From Prorocentrum cordatum (taxonomy: Eukaryota; Sar; Dinophyceae; Prorocentrales; Prorocentraceae): DNA of 60,000 nucleotides. The notes under the pieces are model-generated. The model worked only from the letters and a program-made list of their open reading frames with translations, ran no database searches and had not been told where the DNA came from. Position 1 is the first letter of the stretch. Each line of letters opens with the position of its first letter. Position numbers and translations under genes: made by a program. Below are positions 1 through 9,442 of the stretch, piece after piece. The DNA is taken from contig CAUYUJ010011225.1 of the NCBI GenBank assembly GCA_963575745.1, positions 309,001 to 369,000 of the forward strand. The letters run 5' to 3'.

Positions 1-133
1 TCATGGTAGCTTCGCGTGTCCTCGCAACTCCCTCTTTCGAGTGCGATCGCGTGCGCGAGCGTCTGGCAATTGATGCCAAAGCGCCGATCTAGCGTACATT
101 CGCATCGGCCAGCGTCGAGTCGCAAGAGCCAGC
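1..133 (+). repeat. Dispersed repeat family J, copy 1
   Basis: This segment aligns by eye with 29521-29672 and 42615-42776. All three begin near TCATGGNAGC, carry GAGCGTCTGG in the middle and end with CGCAAGAGCCA. The interior is built from diverged GCGTCGATTAGCGTC-like repeats. No coding signal is visible. The left end may lie outside the window. Confidence 0.6.
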
Positions 134-144
134 AACCCAGAGAT

Positions 145-262
145 CCGATGTCGGCCCCCCGGAAGCCTCGACCCATTCCCCAGGACCGATGGTTTTTTGA
201 CGGTCCCTGGGCCTGGCGAGGTCCCCCAGAGTCCGAAAGTTGCGAAAAACATCTGCCTTGTT
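145..262 (+). repeat. Dispersed repeat family H, copy 1
   Basis: One of about a dozen copies of a family recognised by TTTGACGGTCCC followed by GGGC..GGCGAGG and ending in GAGNCCGAAA. Other copies are near 14465, 19780, 20690, 23925, 31855, 33405, 33548, 36462, 37290, 39810, 43425, 44010 and 50935, in both orientations. It is the most frequent interspersed sequence seen in the window. Confidence 0.55.
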
Positions 263-484
263 TTTGTTCCAATACGTTGGATTTCTCTGGAGATGGTGCG
301 CGCGGGAGGCTCCCATCAGCTGCCACCGAATGCTGGTCTCTGCCCGGCCGCCTGGCGCTTTCCTCGACGCGAGTGCGTCCCCCCTCTTGTCCGACCCGGC
401 ACTCTGAGATTGCCACAGGGGCTCGTTGCAGATGGCTGGTTTTGGCACGCGTGCGGCCCCGCTCGAACATCGTGTCGGCGCCGT

Positions 485-634
485 CGGGCCTGTCCTTCTG
501 CAGGAGGAATCTTCAAGAATAGGCAAAGCGTATTCTGGGGACGGCTTTTCGATCATTTTTTCATTAATTATGTTTGAACAGTTGTTTGATGTTTCATCCA
601 AACTCAGCCCGTAGGAAGACATGCCTGACCTACT
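485..634 (+). mobile_element. MITE-like family B, copy 1
   Basis: The family has terminal inverted repeats close to TTAGGTCGGGCATGTCC at the left and the reverse complement at the right, around a T-rich centre that includes GGGGACGG. This copy has left end GGGCCTGTCCTTCTGCAGG and right end CGTAGGAAGACATGCCTGAC, about 150 bp apart. It is diverged and no target duplication is clear. Confidence 0.6.
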
Positions 635-637
635 ACT

Positions 638-765
638 AATGTTGTGTGTGCGTCGCCCCCAAGGGGGTGACGCGCGCGTCGAGCAATTCTGTGCTCCGTG
701 GCGGGCGATGTCTGGAAATACCGCTCGGGAAGCAACGTGCTACGTACAAGATGGTGGGATAGGAG
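638..765 (+). repeat. Dispersed repeat family R, copy 1
   Basis: Shares with 25340-25465 the start TGTGTGTGCGTCGCCCC, the middle GTGGCGGGCG and CCGCTCGGGAA, in the same order. From 766 to 964 I see nothing recognisable. Confidence 0.5.
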
Positions 766-964
766 CGTGTGTGGACTGAGCTCACCGCCGCGGTTGGCCG
801 ACCCCACGGGCCGCTCTTGTCGCCCAGAATTCGCCCTCTCGCAGAATTGAGTCAGTCCCCCGATGCTGTGGGGCACTGCCGTGCCTCCACTCACGGCTCA
901 GATTGGTGATTGCTTGCGCCCTGGTATCATATCGGCGACGCAAAAAAACAAGGGGTCGTCTGCG

Positions 965-1112
965 CCCACATTGGCGTGTAAGCTGCCCGCGTAAGGTCGC
1001 GCGTAAGTGCCTCGCGTCTCCAATGTAGCGTGCCGCGCTGGCGGCCCGAATAAGCCGCGCCGTAAGGTCGCTGCGTCATCTCGCGTAAGACCCCTTCTTG
1101 AGCGTCGCTCAT
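965..1112 (+). repeat. Dispersed repeat family I, copy 1
   Basis: Aligns with 13060-13226 and 36085-36240. Shared landmarks are GCGTAAGGTCGC, TCCAATGTAGCGTG, CGCTGGCGG and TCTCGCGTAAGACC. All three copies are in the same orientation and end near CGTCGCCC or CGTCGCTC. The stretch 1113-1400 after it holds no recognisable gene. Confidence 0.65.
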
Positions 1113-1400
1113 ATGCTGGATCTCGTCCCAGATTGTACGGCCCTGCCCGCTTGCTAGCGTGCCCCCTGCTCGCCTCAGGGTTTCGTCCAATCCCTTCTCG
1201 CTTCCGCCCCTCGTGGGATCGAATAGGTGGGGAGTTGTTTGATCAGCCGTTAGGCCGCCTGGGCTTGGAGTTGCTTTATGTGTACTGCGCGCTGTTGTTA
1301 CGTTTGCTGTGGTGTGATGCCTAAGCATATTGATGGACGGTTGGGCCATGTGGGGATGCACGCGCTGCGCCATCGTCAGTCCCCCTCGCCTCGCTTCTCA

Positions 1401-1447
1401 TCCTCCTCCTCCTCCTCCTCCTCCTCCTCCTCCTCCTCCTCCTCCTC
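1401..1447 (+). repeat. (TCC)n microsatellite
   Basis: About fifteen perfect TCC units. Reading frames through it give poly-Ser or poly-Pro and were not taken as genes. Confidence 0.95.
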
Positions 1448-1652
1448 TCATTGCTTCCCCCCCTCAGGGCCGGTGCCTTTTTTTACGTCTGGCATCATGT
1501 CGAATCCCCATGTGCAGCCTCGGCCTCACCCCGCTCGAGTGGGGCTGCGGATCCGTATCGCGACCTCTTCTCTCTCCCGGCTCGTGAGGCGAACGGCACG
1601 CGCGCGAGTTGCCGCCATGCTGATGCGATTGCTTTCGCGATGCCACGGCACG

Positions 1653-1711
1653 TCCTCCTCCTCCTCCTCCTCCTCCTCCTCCTCCTCCTCCTTCACCTCC
1701 ACCTCCACCTC
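1653..1711 (+). repeat. (TCC)n and (TCCACC)n microsatellite
   Basis: A TCC run continues into TCCACC units. The surrounding 1448-1880 is GC-rich without splice-like or domain signals that I can defend. Confidence 0.9.
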
Positions 1712-1881
1712 CGTGTTGTCGCGCCGACGCGGCTGCAGCCCCTGCGTGGGCGTTCAAGGTGGGACGCCGGCGGTGGCCCGGAAGCGGCCACCGTGGAGCG
1801 ACCTGGCGGTCTAAAAGCCGTCGACCGTTCAAGGACGGAAGGTCCACGCGGTGTCGGAAGCCATTCCGGGTCTCGTCATGA

Positions 1882-1975
1882 CGCGTGGAGGCCCATGCCA
1901 AGAAGCACCCTGCTTGCCTCCAGGGTGCCCTGGGTTTCTTGGGCTTCGATGGTTCTGCGCCGGGTTTCTTGTGGT
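1882..1975 (+). repeat. Dispersed repeat family E, 5' part
   Basis: Matches the left part of the family E copies at 23004-23186 and 54911-55091: GTGGAGGCCCATGCCAAGAA, then GCCTCCAGGGTGCCCTGGG and TTTCTTGGG. It breaks off after TTTCTTGTGG, so the right terminal repeat is missing. 1976-2250 holds nothing recognisable. Confidence 0.6.
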
Positions 1976-2251
1976 CGAGTTCATGCTGTACCAGCGCGGC
2001 GCATGCTTCGTCTTCGCCGCGCCCATCGGTAGTTGGGCCGCCCCTGCCCCTGCTGGGTCCGTGTAGTTATATCCCTTCTCCAGGCCGTCGGAAGCGGGGC
2101 CGCGCGCGAGAGCGCATTCCGCTTCCGAGGTGGGGGGCGCGCTCCAATCCCAACTTCACGTTGTGCCCCACCTGATTTGAGCTTGAGGCACGATGGAAAT
2201 GGGTGGGGCGCTCTGACTTCCTCGGCATTGCTAATTTGACCTACCTGTCTG

Positions 2252-2407
2252 TCAGGCATGACCCCCTAATTCCTGGAGGGATCTTCAAGAACAGTGCCAA
2301 CAATAGTCCGGGGACGCTGTACTTGCTCTTTTGACTGGCTTGAGTATCTGTTTGACTACCTCTAGTCTTCTTGCAACATCCGCCTGCAGGAGGACATGCC
2401 CGTCCTG
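2252..2407 (+). mobile_element. MITE-like family B, copy 2
   Basis: Left end GTCAGGCATGACCCC with ATCTTCAAGAACA after it, central TCCGGGGACG and a T-rich segment, right end CGCCTGCAGGAGGACATGCC. The spacing matches the other family B copies at 485, 20236, 27607 and 38876. Confidence 0.6.
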
Positions 2408-2441
2408 CACCTGCCTGCCTCCTGCCCCCCCTCTGCCGCAG

Positions 2442-2477
2442 GAGTTCTCGGTCCGCACCGCGGCGCTGCTCCAGGAG
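2442..2477 (+). CDS. Gene Z, possible internal exon
   Basis: A strong pyrimidine tract ending CCTCTGCCGCAG precedes a reading frame that begins EFSVRTAALLQE. The 3' edge shown assumes a GC donor (CAGGAG|GCGCGC), which joins in phase 0 to the exon at 3118 or 3124. The same frame stays open to about 2575, so a longer exon is possible. No family is recognised and there is no start codon here; earlier exons would lie upstream. Weakly supported because the piece is only 12 codons. Confidence 0.33.
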
Positions 2478-2559
2478 GCGCGCTGCGGGCCGCCGCGGCG
2501 ACCCCCCGCCCCCCCTCCCCGATCTGGGCGGCGCGCCGATGGTCCCGGGCCTCCCGGAG

Positions 2560-2745
2560 GGGGTCGGAGGATCGCGCCGCATCGCCGATGCATCGGCGAT
2601 GCGGCTCGATGTGCAGCCCGATGTTCTCCACGCCGACGTCGCCGATGCATCGCCACTGTGCCGATGCATCGGCAGTGGATCTGTGATGCGGCGCAAACTT
2701 CCGACCCATCTACTCCGACCCCATCTAGGAGGCCTCTGCATGGGG
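2560..2745 (+). repeat. Dispersed repeat family L with a 30-bp perfect palindrome
   Basis: Aligns with 28905-29115: both carry GCGGCTCGATGTGCAGCCCG, then CGACGTCGCCGATGCATCGCC and later CCGACCCCATCT. Bases 2576-2605 form a perfect palindrome centred on GATGC|ATCG..., built from ATCGCCGATG and its complement. Diverged relatives are at 3290-3470 and 24941-25115. 2746-2944 holds no gene. Confidence 0.65.
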
Positions 2746-2949
2746 TGGAAGAGGGGGCGCGCCGAGAGGGGACGTTTGGGAGTTTCGGGTTGGAGGCCAC
2801 AAGAAGCTTTTGTCGGGTGCATCCGTCGGTTCCCGCAGGTTTTCCGGCCCTCGGGGTGCTCTCCAACGGCTGCACCTCGCCGAGGGCGTCCCTTGGGTGC
2901 CTGAATGATCGTCCTGAGCGGCCACCGGAGACCCGAGCTAGTGCGCACG

Positions 2950-3116
2950 TCACCACCCACCAAACCACCCCAACCCAACCCGAAGGCTCAGATTTGCCCT
3001 CGATTTCTAGTGGGGGGGGGTCGGGAAACATCGAAAAAACACATGTGGAACCCTTACCCCCCCCAACCCGAAATTCGGGTCTTCGGGTTGGGTTGGGGTG
3101 GTCTGGTAGGTAGTCA
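2950..3116 (+). mobile_element. MITE family A, copy 1, with 5-bp target duplication
   Basis: A 167-bp element begins TCACCACCCACCAAACC and ends with the near complement GGTCTGGTAGGTAGTCA; the terminal inverted repeats extend through CCCCAACCCAACCCGAAG for over 30 bp. It is flanked by a perfect GCACG duplication at 2945-2949 and 3117-3121. It has no coding capacity. A near-identical copy lies at 48466-48631 with a different duplication, so the family has moved recently. Confidence 0.9.
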
Positions 3117-3117
3117 G

Positions 3118-3284
3118 CACGAGGGCCAAGCCCGGCGGCGCGCCGAGGAGGGACGTGAGAGGGCGCAGGCCTCCTCAGAAGGCGGCGGGGCTGCTGAGAA
3201 GCCCTGCGGCTCTCCGAGACGCCATGTTGTGGCCTTGGAGGAGGCCTATAGCATACCTGCCAGAGGGCCTGAGGCCCCCCCCAG
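3118..3284 (+). CDS. Gene Z, probable internal exon
   Basis: The frame reads HEGQARRRAEEGRERAQASS and onward to PARGPEAPP: charged and alanine-rich, with no stop. The 3' edge is a GT donor (CCCCCCCAG|GTGCAACG) in phase 2, matching the next exon, whose first base completes the codon. The 5' acceptor is odd: the AG in GTAGTCAG is formed by the end of MITE A plus its target duplication, or alternatively the exon begins at 3124 after CACGAG. No domain recognised. Confidence 0.42.
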
Positions 3285-3289
3285 GTGCA

Positions 3290-3470
3290 ACGATAGGGGG
3301 GATAGGCATAGGGGGCGATGCACATCGACCCCCAATGGCCCATGGATCGGCGATGGTGACCCGATAGCCCCACCCTGCCCCGGAACGTTCAGTCTTGCTA
3401 TCGGGGGCCTGTTGCCGACCTATCGGCGACGTATCTCCGAGTAGAGGTCGATGCTCCCGCCCCCTGTCGT
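3290..3470 (+). repeat. Family L-related repeat inside a gene Z intron
   Basis: Aligns with 24941-25115: CCCCCAATNGCCCA, GATCGGCGATGG, a TGCTATCGGGGGCCTGTTG-like segment and CCCCCTGTCGTT at the end. Both copies end just before or near an exon-like segment. It contains repeated ATCGGCGAT half-palindromes. Confidence 0.5.
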
Positions 3471-3678
3471 TGTCCCTGATCCTGGTCCTTTTGAAAAAAG
3501 GTCCGCCCACCTCTGCCTTTCCCCCCTGGGCGAGCCGCCTGGCTTCGCTTCCGCGTCATGACTCGCGCCTCCGGCGGCCCCTCGGGACGATCCTGTGGCC
3601 CCCCCCCCCCTCGGAGCGCCCTCGGCGTGGCGCAGCCGTTGGAAAGCACCCCGTGACTGTCTTTCATTTTTCCTCCGA

Positions 3679-3711
3679 AGTCCGCCTGTAGGAGGACATG
3701 CCCGACCTAAT
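3679..3711 (+). repeat. Solo right end of MITE family B
   Basis: CCGCCTGTAGGAGGACATGC followed by CCGACCTAA matches the right end of the family B elements, but no left end is found within 200 bp upstream. 3471-3678 otherwise holds a family H-like fragment (near GACGATCCTGTGG) and no gene. Confidence 0.6.
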
Positions 3712-3759
3712 TCTAGCTCCGAGAGCTTCTACCCGCGAGTACCCCATCTGGGCTTTCAG

Positions 3760-3877
3760 CGCGGCCCCGCCCCGCGAGGGCAGGCTCCTGCTTCGCTCGG
3801 CAGAGGCCCCCCGCCCCCGCGTGGGAGCGCGGCCTCGGCGCGCGAGCCGGCCCTCTGACAGGTTGGTCGATCAATAG
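3760..3877 (+). CDS. Gene Z, probable terminal exon
   Basis: After acceptor GGGCTTTCAG the first base completes a codon left by the exon ending at 3284, giving a frame that reads AAPPREGRLLLRSAEAPRPR and ends at a TAG at 3875-3877. It is arginine- and proline-rich, with no known domain. Another frame ending at TGA near 3858 is also open, so the frame choice rests on phase agreement with the upstream exon. Confidence 0.42.
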
Positions 3878-3886
3878 ATTCGTCGT

Positions 3887-4125
3887 GAGAAAGAGGGAGG
3901 GAGAGATATAGAGAACGAGAGCGAGATCGAGCGTGAGATCGAGTGATCAACAATCGATATGATCGGCCGATCGATAGATAGAGAGAGAGGGAGAAACGAA
4001 AAAGACAAAGCAAGAGCCAGAGAGAGAGAGAGCGAGAGAAAGAGAGAGAGAGAGAGTGAGATAGCGAACGCCACCATAACATGACAGGGAATAACAGAGA
4101 GAGAGAGAGAGAAACGTAAAGAGTG
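3887..4125 (+). repeat. Purine-rich GA microsatellite
   Basis: Interrupted (GA)n with GAGAGCGAGA and GATCGA variants. It lies directly after the gene Z stop and before the minisatellite block. 4126-4224 is AT-rich with TATATGTAC-type repeats and no gene. Confidence 0.85.
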
Positions 4126-6645
4126 AGCGAGATATCTAGATATCTAAATATCTATAGTATTCATAAATATGTATACCGGTGTGTATACCTACACATATAT
4201 GTACGTGTGCGTATGTATATCTTAGACGCCTACGGCGAATCACCGCCGCCCCCTGCCTTTTGGGAAGCACCTGCGTGGCCGAAGTTGGGCTTGAGCTTGA
4301 CCAAGCTATCGGGCCACGCGTTCCCCGAGTGGGTTTCGAAAGCTTTCGGGGAACACGGAGTCGGGCGAGCTATCGGACCAGGTGGTTTCCGAGCTTTCGG
4401 GTTTCCTGGAGGACGTCTTGGAGGTCTCTTGGGCCGCCTTGGAGGCCTCTTGCGGGCCTTTTGGGCAGTTTGGGGCCATCGTGAAGCCATCTTGAGGCCA
4501 TCTGGGGCCATATTTGGTGCATCTTGGGGCCATCTTCGTTGTCTTGGAGGCCTTCTTGGCCGTCTTGGAGGCATCTTGGAGGCCATCTTGGCCGTCTTGG
4601 AGGCCACCTTTGGCGTCTTCGGGGCCCATCTTGGGCCGTCTTGGGCTCTTCTTGGGGCCCTCTCGGGGGCCTCTTGGGCTGGGCCTCTTGGGTCGTCTTG
4701 GGCCGTCGGAGAGCTGATCAGAAGAACATGTCAACATCCTTTAACACCTCAGGAAAGTCAATGATGTTTGCCCTTCCGGGCCTTCATGAAGGACGTCTTG
4801 GAGGCCTCTTGGGGGCCTCTTAGCCAGTCTTAGGCCATCTTAGAGCCATCTTGGGCCGTCTTGGAGGCTTCTTGGACGAACTTGAAGGCATCTTGGACTC
4901 TCCCGGGCCGTCTTGGAAGCCATCTTGGACCATCTTTGGCGACTTGGAGGCCATCTTGGAGGCCATCTTGGGCCAACGTCACCATCTTAGAGGCCATCTT
5001 GAGCCGTCTTGGAGATTGTTTGCGGTCGTTGAGATGGTTTCAGGGGGAGTTCTTTTGAAAAGAACCAAAACCAAAATCGAAAGGATCTAGCACGAGGGGC
5101 ACCCCTGTGGCAAGCCAACAGGGAGCGGCGGATCGAAGACGCCTACAGCGAATCACCGCCGCCCCCTGCCATTGTGTAAGCGCCTATGTGGCCGAACGTT
5201 GAGGCCAGACCTGCCAAGCTATCGGACCAATTGTTCCCCGAATCGGTTTGGAAAGCCTTCGGGGAACACGTGGGCATCTTGAAGGTCATCTTGGCCGTCT
5301 GGAGGCCATTTGACTCTTTATGGCCTTCTTGGAGGACGCCTTGGAGGGCTCTTGGACCGTCTTGGAGGCCAACTTGAGCGTCTTGGAGACCTCTTGGGCC
5401 GTCTTGGGGGCCTCTTAGGGCCGTGTCTTGGGCCTCTTGGGCGATCTTTGGGGGCACTTGGGCCGTCTCGGGCAGTCGGAGGGCAGAAAAAAGACAAATG
5501 CCACACTCCTTTAAAAACCATTGGAAATCAATGATTTTGGCCTTTTCGGGCCTTCCTGGAGATCCTCTTGGAGGCCTCTTGGGCCGTCTTGGGCCATCTG
5601 AGGGCCATGTTCGGCCGTCTTGGTGGGCTCCTGGTCCGTCTGACGCCGTCGGGAGCCGTTTGGGGGGCCTCGATGGGCCGACTTGGGGCCCTCTTGGAAT
5701 GCTCCAGGGCCGTCTTGGAGACCATCTTGAGCGTCTTACAGGCCTCCTGCGCCGTCTTGGGGGTCTCTTGGGACCGTCTTGGGGCCCTCTTGGGCCGTGC
5801 TGGGGCCATCTTGGAGGCCTCTTGGGCGATCTTTCGGCGATCTTTGGGGGCTCTTGGGCCGTCTCGGGCCGTCGGAAGGCCGAAAAGAAGGACATGCCAA
5901 AATCCGTCGAAAACCTTAGGCAAATCAAGGTGTTTGGCCTTTTATGGCCTTCCTGGAGGCCCTCTTGGGGGCCTCTTGGGCCGTCTTGGGCCAGCTTCGA
6001 GCCAACTTCGGCCATCTTGGTGGGTTCCTGGCACGTCTGACGCCGTCGGGAGCCGTCTTGGGGGCCTTTCTGGGCCAACGGGGGACCCTCTCGGGGCGCT
6101 TCGGGGCCGTCTTGGAGGCCATCTTAGGCGTCTTGGAAGCTATCTTGGGCGTGTTGGAGGCCTCTTGGGCCGTCTTGGGGCCCTCTTGGGGCCATCTTGG
6201 AGGCCACTTTGGGCCGTCATGGGGCCCTCTTGGGGGCCTCCTGGGCGATCTTGGGGGCCTCTTGGGCCGTCTTGAGCCGTCGGAATGCCGAGAAGCAAAT
6301 TCCAAGCTCCTTCCAAAACCTAAGGACAATCAATGATTTGGGCATCTTCGGACCCTCCTGGGGGACCTCTTGGAGGCCTCTTGGGCCGTCGTGGAGGCCT
6401 CTGGGGGGCCTCTGGGGCCGTCTTGGGCCGTCTTGGACTCTTGGGCCGTCTTGGAGGCCGTCTTGGACCATCTTGGGCGGACTTGGAGGCCATCTTGGGC
6501 CATCTTCGCGATTTTTTGAGGATGTCCCGAGCGGCTGGCACGGCGGCGGAACGGGCCGAAGCCCCAGGGGAAGTTCTTTTGGGAATCAGAACCAAAACCA
6601 AAACCGAGAGGGTCCAACACGCCAGGCACCCTTTTGATAAATCAA

Positions 6646-6694
6646 AAGGGGGCGGCGGATCGAAGACGCCTACGGTGAAGCACCGCCGCCCCCT
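6646..6694 (+). repeat. 12-bp inverted repeat in the block leader
   Basis: AGGGGGCGGCGG at 6646-6657 pairs perfectly with CCGCCGCCCCCT at 6683-6694 around a 25-base loop that holds GATCGAAGACGCCTAC. Weaker forms occur at the leaders near 5120 and 56450. It may mark a module edge. Confidence 0.7.
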
Positions 6695-6828
6695 GCCTTT
6701 TTGGAAGCGCCGATGTGGCCGAACGTTGAGGCCAGACCTGCCAAGCCATCGGACCATGTGTTCCCCGAGTCGGTTTGGAAAACCCTCGGGGAACACGTGG
6801 GCATCTTGAAGGTCATCTTGGCCGTCTT

Positions 6829-7214
6829 GGAGGCCTCTTGGGCGATCTTTCGGCGATCTTTGGGGGCTCTTGGGCCGTCTCGGGCCGTCGGAAGGCCGAA
6901 AAGAAGGACATGTCAAAATCCGTCGAAAACCTTAGGCAAATCAAGGTGTTTGGCCTTTTATGGCCTTCCTGGAGGCCAGCTTCGAGCCAACTTCGGCCAT
7001 CTTGGTGGGTTCCTGGCACGTCTGACGCCGTCGGGAGCCGTCTTGGGGGCCTTTCTGGGCCAACGGGGGACCCTCTCGGGGCGCTTCGGGGCCGTCTCGG
7101 AGGCCATCTTAGGCGTCTTGGAGGCCATCTTGGGCGTGTTGGAGGCCTCTTGGGCCGTCTTGGGGCCCTCTTGGGGCCATCTTGGAGGCCACTTGGGCCG
7201 TCATGGGGCCCTCT
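6829..7214 (+). repeat. Near-exact duplication of 5817-6225
   Basis: From GGAGGCCTCTTGGGCGATCT onward the two segments match almost base for base, including the spacer with CGAAAAGAAGGACATG. The second copy lacks about 31 bp after CTTCCTGGAGGCC. The leader before it (6655-6828) likewise nearly repeats 5128-5300, so a module was duplicated as a whole. The copy stops where the LINE begins. Confidence 0.85.
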
Positions 7215-9442
7215 CCCGACTCCAGGAAGGTCTGGTGGCCTTTGACCCAGCTGATGCGAAGGTCGCTGCTCAGGCCACCCTGGTCCTCCAGCGCGTGCCA
7301 CAGCTGGCGCCACAGGTCCACGTTGTCCTTCCTCGGATGCGTGGTGGCGCTCTTGCCTTGCCCCAGGCCTTCCACGATGACCGGGCAGTCGGTCTTGATG
7401 TGCATCGGGAGCAGGCCATGCTTGAGCACCTGAATGATGGCGCACAGCTCGCCCCGCTGCGCCGTCTGCTGCGGCCCTGGCAGCGGGCCGCACGCCATTC
7501 CCAGCAGGCGCATACTGGACATCACGGCGATGCCCCAGCCAGCGCGATTGGCCTCTGGCCAGTGCAGCGGACACCTGGCCGACCCGTCAGTGAAGATCTC
7601 GCCCGTGATCGTCATGCCCTGGCCACCCATGCAGTAGTACCATGACTCCGTGTCGGCTGGCGGGGGCAGCTCAGGTAGTGCAGCTCGGGGCAAGAGGCCC
7701 CTCGTGTAGAAGAGGTCGCTGGGCGGGGCAGCAAGAGCTCGCCGTCGGATGGCCTGGTCCACCGCATCCGTCCTTATGTCGGCGAGGTTGGGACATGACC
7801 AAAGTCGATGATGAAGATGGCCACAGCAGTCCTGGCAGTAGACGCAGCTGGGGTCCATCACATAGCCCATGGTGTAGAGGCGCTGCTGTGTCCACTGGGC
7901 TCCGATGACGGTGGAGCGAAGCGCCCCCCTCGCACGCATACTCAAGTTCCAATGAGCGGCATCAGCATCAGCGTGTAGCATAGCAGCGATCGGCTCTATC
8001 CAGTAGCCTCGCGGATCACGATGGGCTGGTGGAAGCTCAGGTGCATGCTCTCGCCGATTGGACCAGTCTTCCCACCTCATATTACGATAACTGCGCCTTG
8101 CCACGACGCGTACCCATTTCGGCGACGTGTCAGTCAAGTCGAGCTCCATTCCGTTTCCCGTAGTCCAGGAAGTCGCCGAGTGGGCCCTCCAGCCAAGCCG
8201 ACGTAGAAGTAGTTGAACAGCTCCAGCGGGGCCTGTCACCTGCCCCCATGTAGTAGTGTGGCCCATGTTCTTCGCCTGGACGTTCCAAGCCTTCTCCAGG
8301 ACGTGCAGCGGCACCTGACGGGCATAGACCGTTTGCGCCCACGTGTAGATCGGCTCCGTCATGGCCAGGCTCTCGGGCATCTGGTGCGGGGCCTCCTCCA
8401 GCAGCGAGGCCAGCCAAGTCGACAACGCCGTGGGAGTCTTGGCCCAGCCCGTGCGGACCACGTTCGTCATCGTGGCCAGCGTCGACGGGGGGGCGCCCAC
8501 GGCATGGAGGCCGTAGACCATGCCGGGCGCCAGGGCGGGCCGTGCCACTCGTCTCGCGATCCGCTTCAGTTTTCGGAGCTTCCGAAATCTGGGCAAGCGC
8601 TCCTTGACCTTGCGCGCCCTCTTGTGGATCGCCGAGTAGGTGAGACGAGCGCCCGCGCGACATTCCAGTCCCAAGACGGTGAGCTGCCGCGCCGCCTCAA
8701 AGCCGAAGTCGTGGAGTCGACGCGCCACTTGCTCAGCTAGCCACATCGAGGAGCTCAAGATCTTGGCCTTGTCCCTGGCGATCGGGAGCTCCAGCGCCTG
8801 GAGCACCTTGACCAGCCTCTCAATGACGCTCGCCGCCTGCTCGAGCATCTCGGAGGCGGGCGCCATGAGCTGGAGCGTGATGTCGTCCGCGTAGATGTCG
8901 AGGGTGTAGCTGATGCCCCCGCGCAGGGAGGCGGTGAAGATGTCAAACGGCATCATCATGGTCAACTGTAGGAGGTACATCGCCACCGTGCAAACAGGAA
9001 GCGCACCCGCCATAGTGCGCACAGCACAGGAGTATGTCACACCCCATCGAATCCTTCTGGGAGCCATGTACATGGCGAGCACCGCCTTGAGGATGGCTGC
9101 AGGGAAGTCGTAATACCGTGCCGCCAAGGCGATCTTGATCCACTGGACCCTGTCGAAGCACTTGCTGATATCGGCCAGCGTGGTGACCACCGCGTCCCCC
9201 TCCGCGGTGTCCGCCGCCTCCGCATAGACCATGGTGCGCGCGCCCACGTCGATGGTCGGGCGCCCAGTGCCGAGGGCGAAGTAGGTGCGGTCATGCTGCG
9301 CCATCCACCTGCGAATGTGGCCGATGCGCACCTTGGTGTAGACCCTGTAGACCGAGGGGAGTAAGGCAATGGGACGGAAACCTCCCTGGGCCTTCGCGAG
9401 GAGCATCACGTGCACCGCCATGATGGCCGAGGGCCATCGCCC
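7215..9442 (-). pseudogene. LINE reverse transcriptase and RNase H
   Basis: Counting from the ATG at 9421: GGFRPIALLPS at about 13-23, catalytic DISKCFD at 84-90 and YADD at 177-180 are the RT motifs. A C-terminal RNase H has TDGS near residue 611, GELCAI, KTDC and WVKGHQT, but the last catalytic aspartate block is missing because the element is cut at 7215. Residues beyond that in the open frame are repeat sequence. A run of six C at 9440-9445 sits at the break with the endonuclease frame. Confidence 0.85.

Larger units (their letters stand above)
4225..7214 (+). repeat. Higher-order GGCCGTCTTGG minisatellite, block 1
   Basis: The base unit is 10-11 bp (GGGCCGTCTTG / GAGGCCTCTTG), pairing into about 21 bp. 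Groups of units are separated by a conserved spacer near GCCGTCGGAAGGCCGAAAAG...CAATGATTTTGGCC at about 4707, 5470, 5866, 6275 and 6880. Three leader segments (4225, 5128, 6655) begin GACGCCTACGGCGAATCACC. Because 21 bp is seven codons, long frames stay open on both strands (LGGLLGR on plus, PRRPK-type on minus); I do not treat these as genes. Confidence 0.9.

Noticed and set aside
2960-3105. GGGTTGGGTTGGGG read as telomere-like sequence
   Set aside because: It is the terminal inverted repeat of MITE A, present once per end; not an array of a telomeric unit.
5143-6916. Several ORFs of 130-310 codons on both strands in the 4.2-7.2 kb block
   Set aside because: Explained by the 21-bp (seven-codon) unit, which keeps all frames open; no start, splice or domain evidence.
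7109-7214. C-terminal extension of the LINE reverse transcriptase ORF
   Set aside because: The frame simply runs into the GGCCGTCTTGG repeat; these residues are not part of the LINE protein.
9291-9442. Last 50 codons of the 1049-codon minus ORF
   Set aside because: RT-like sequence continues in another frame from 9442, so this tail is out of frame.
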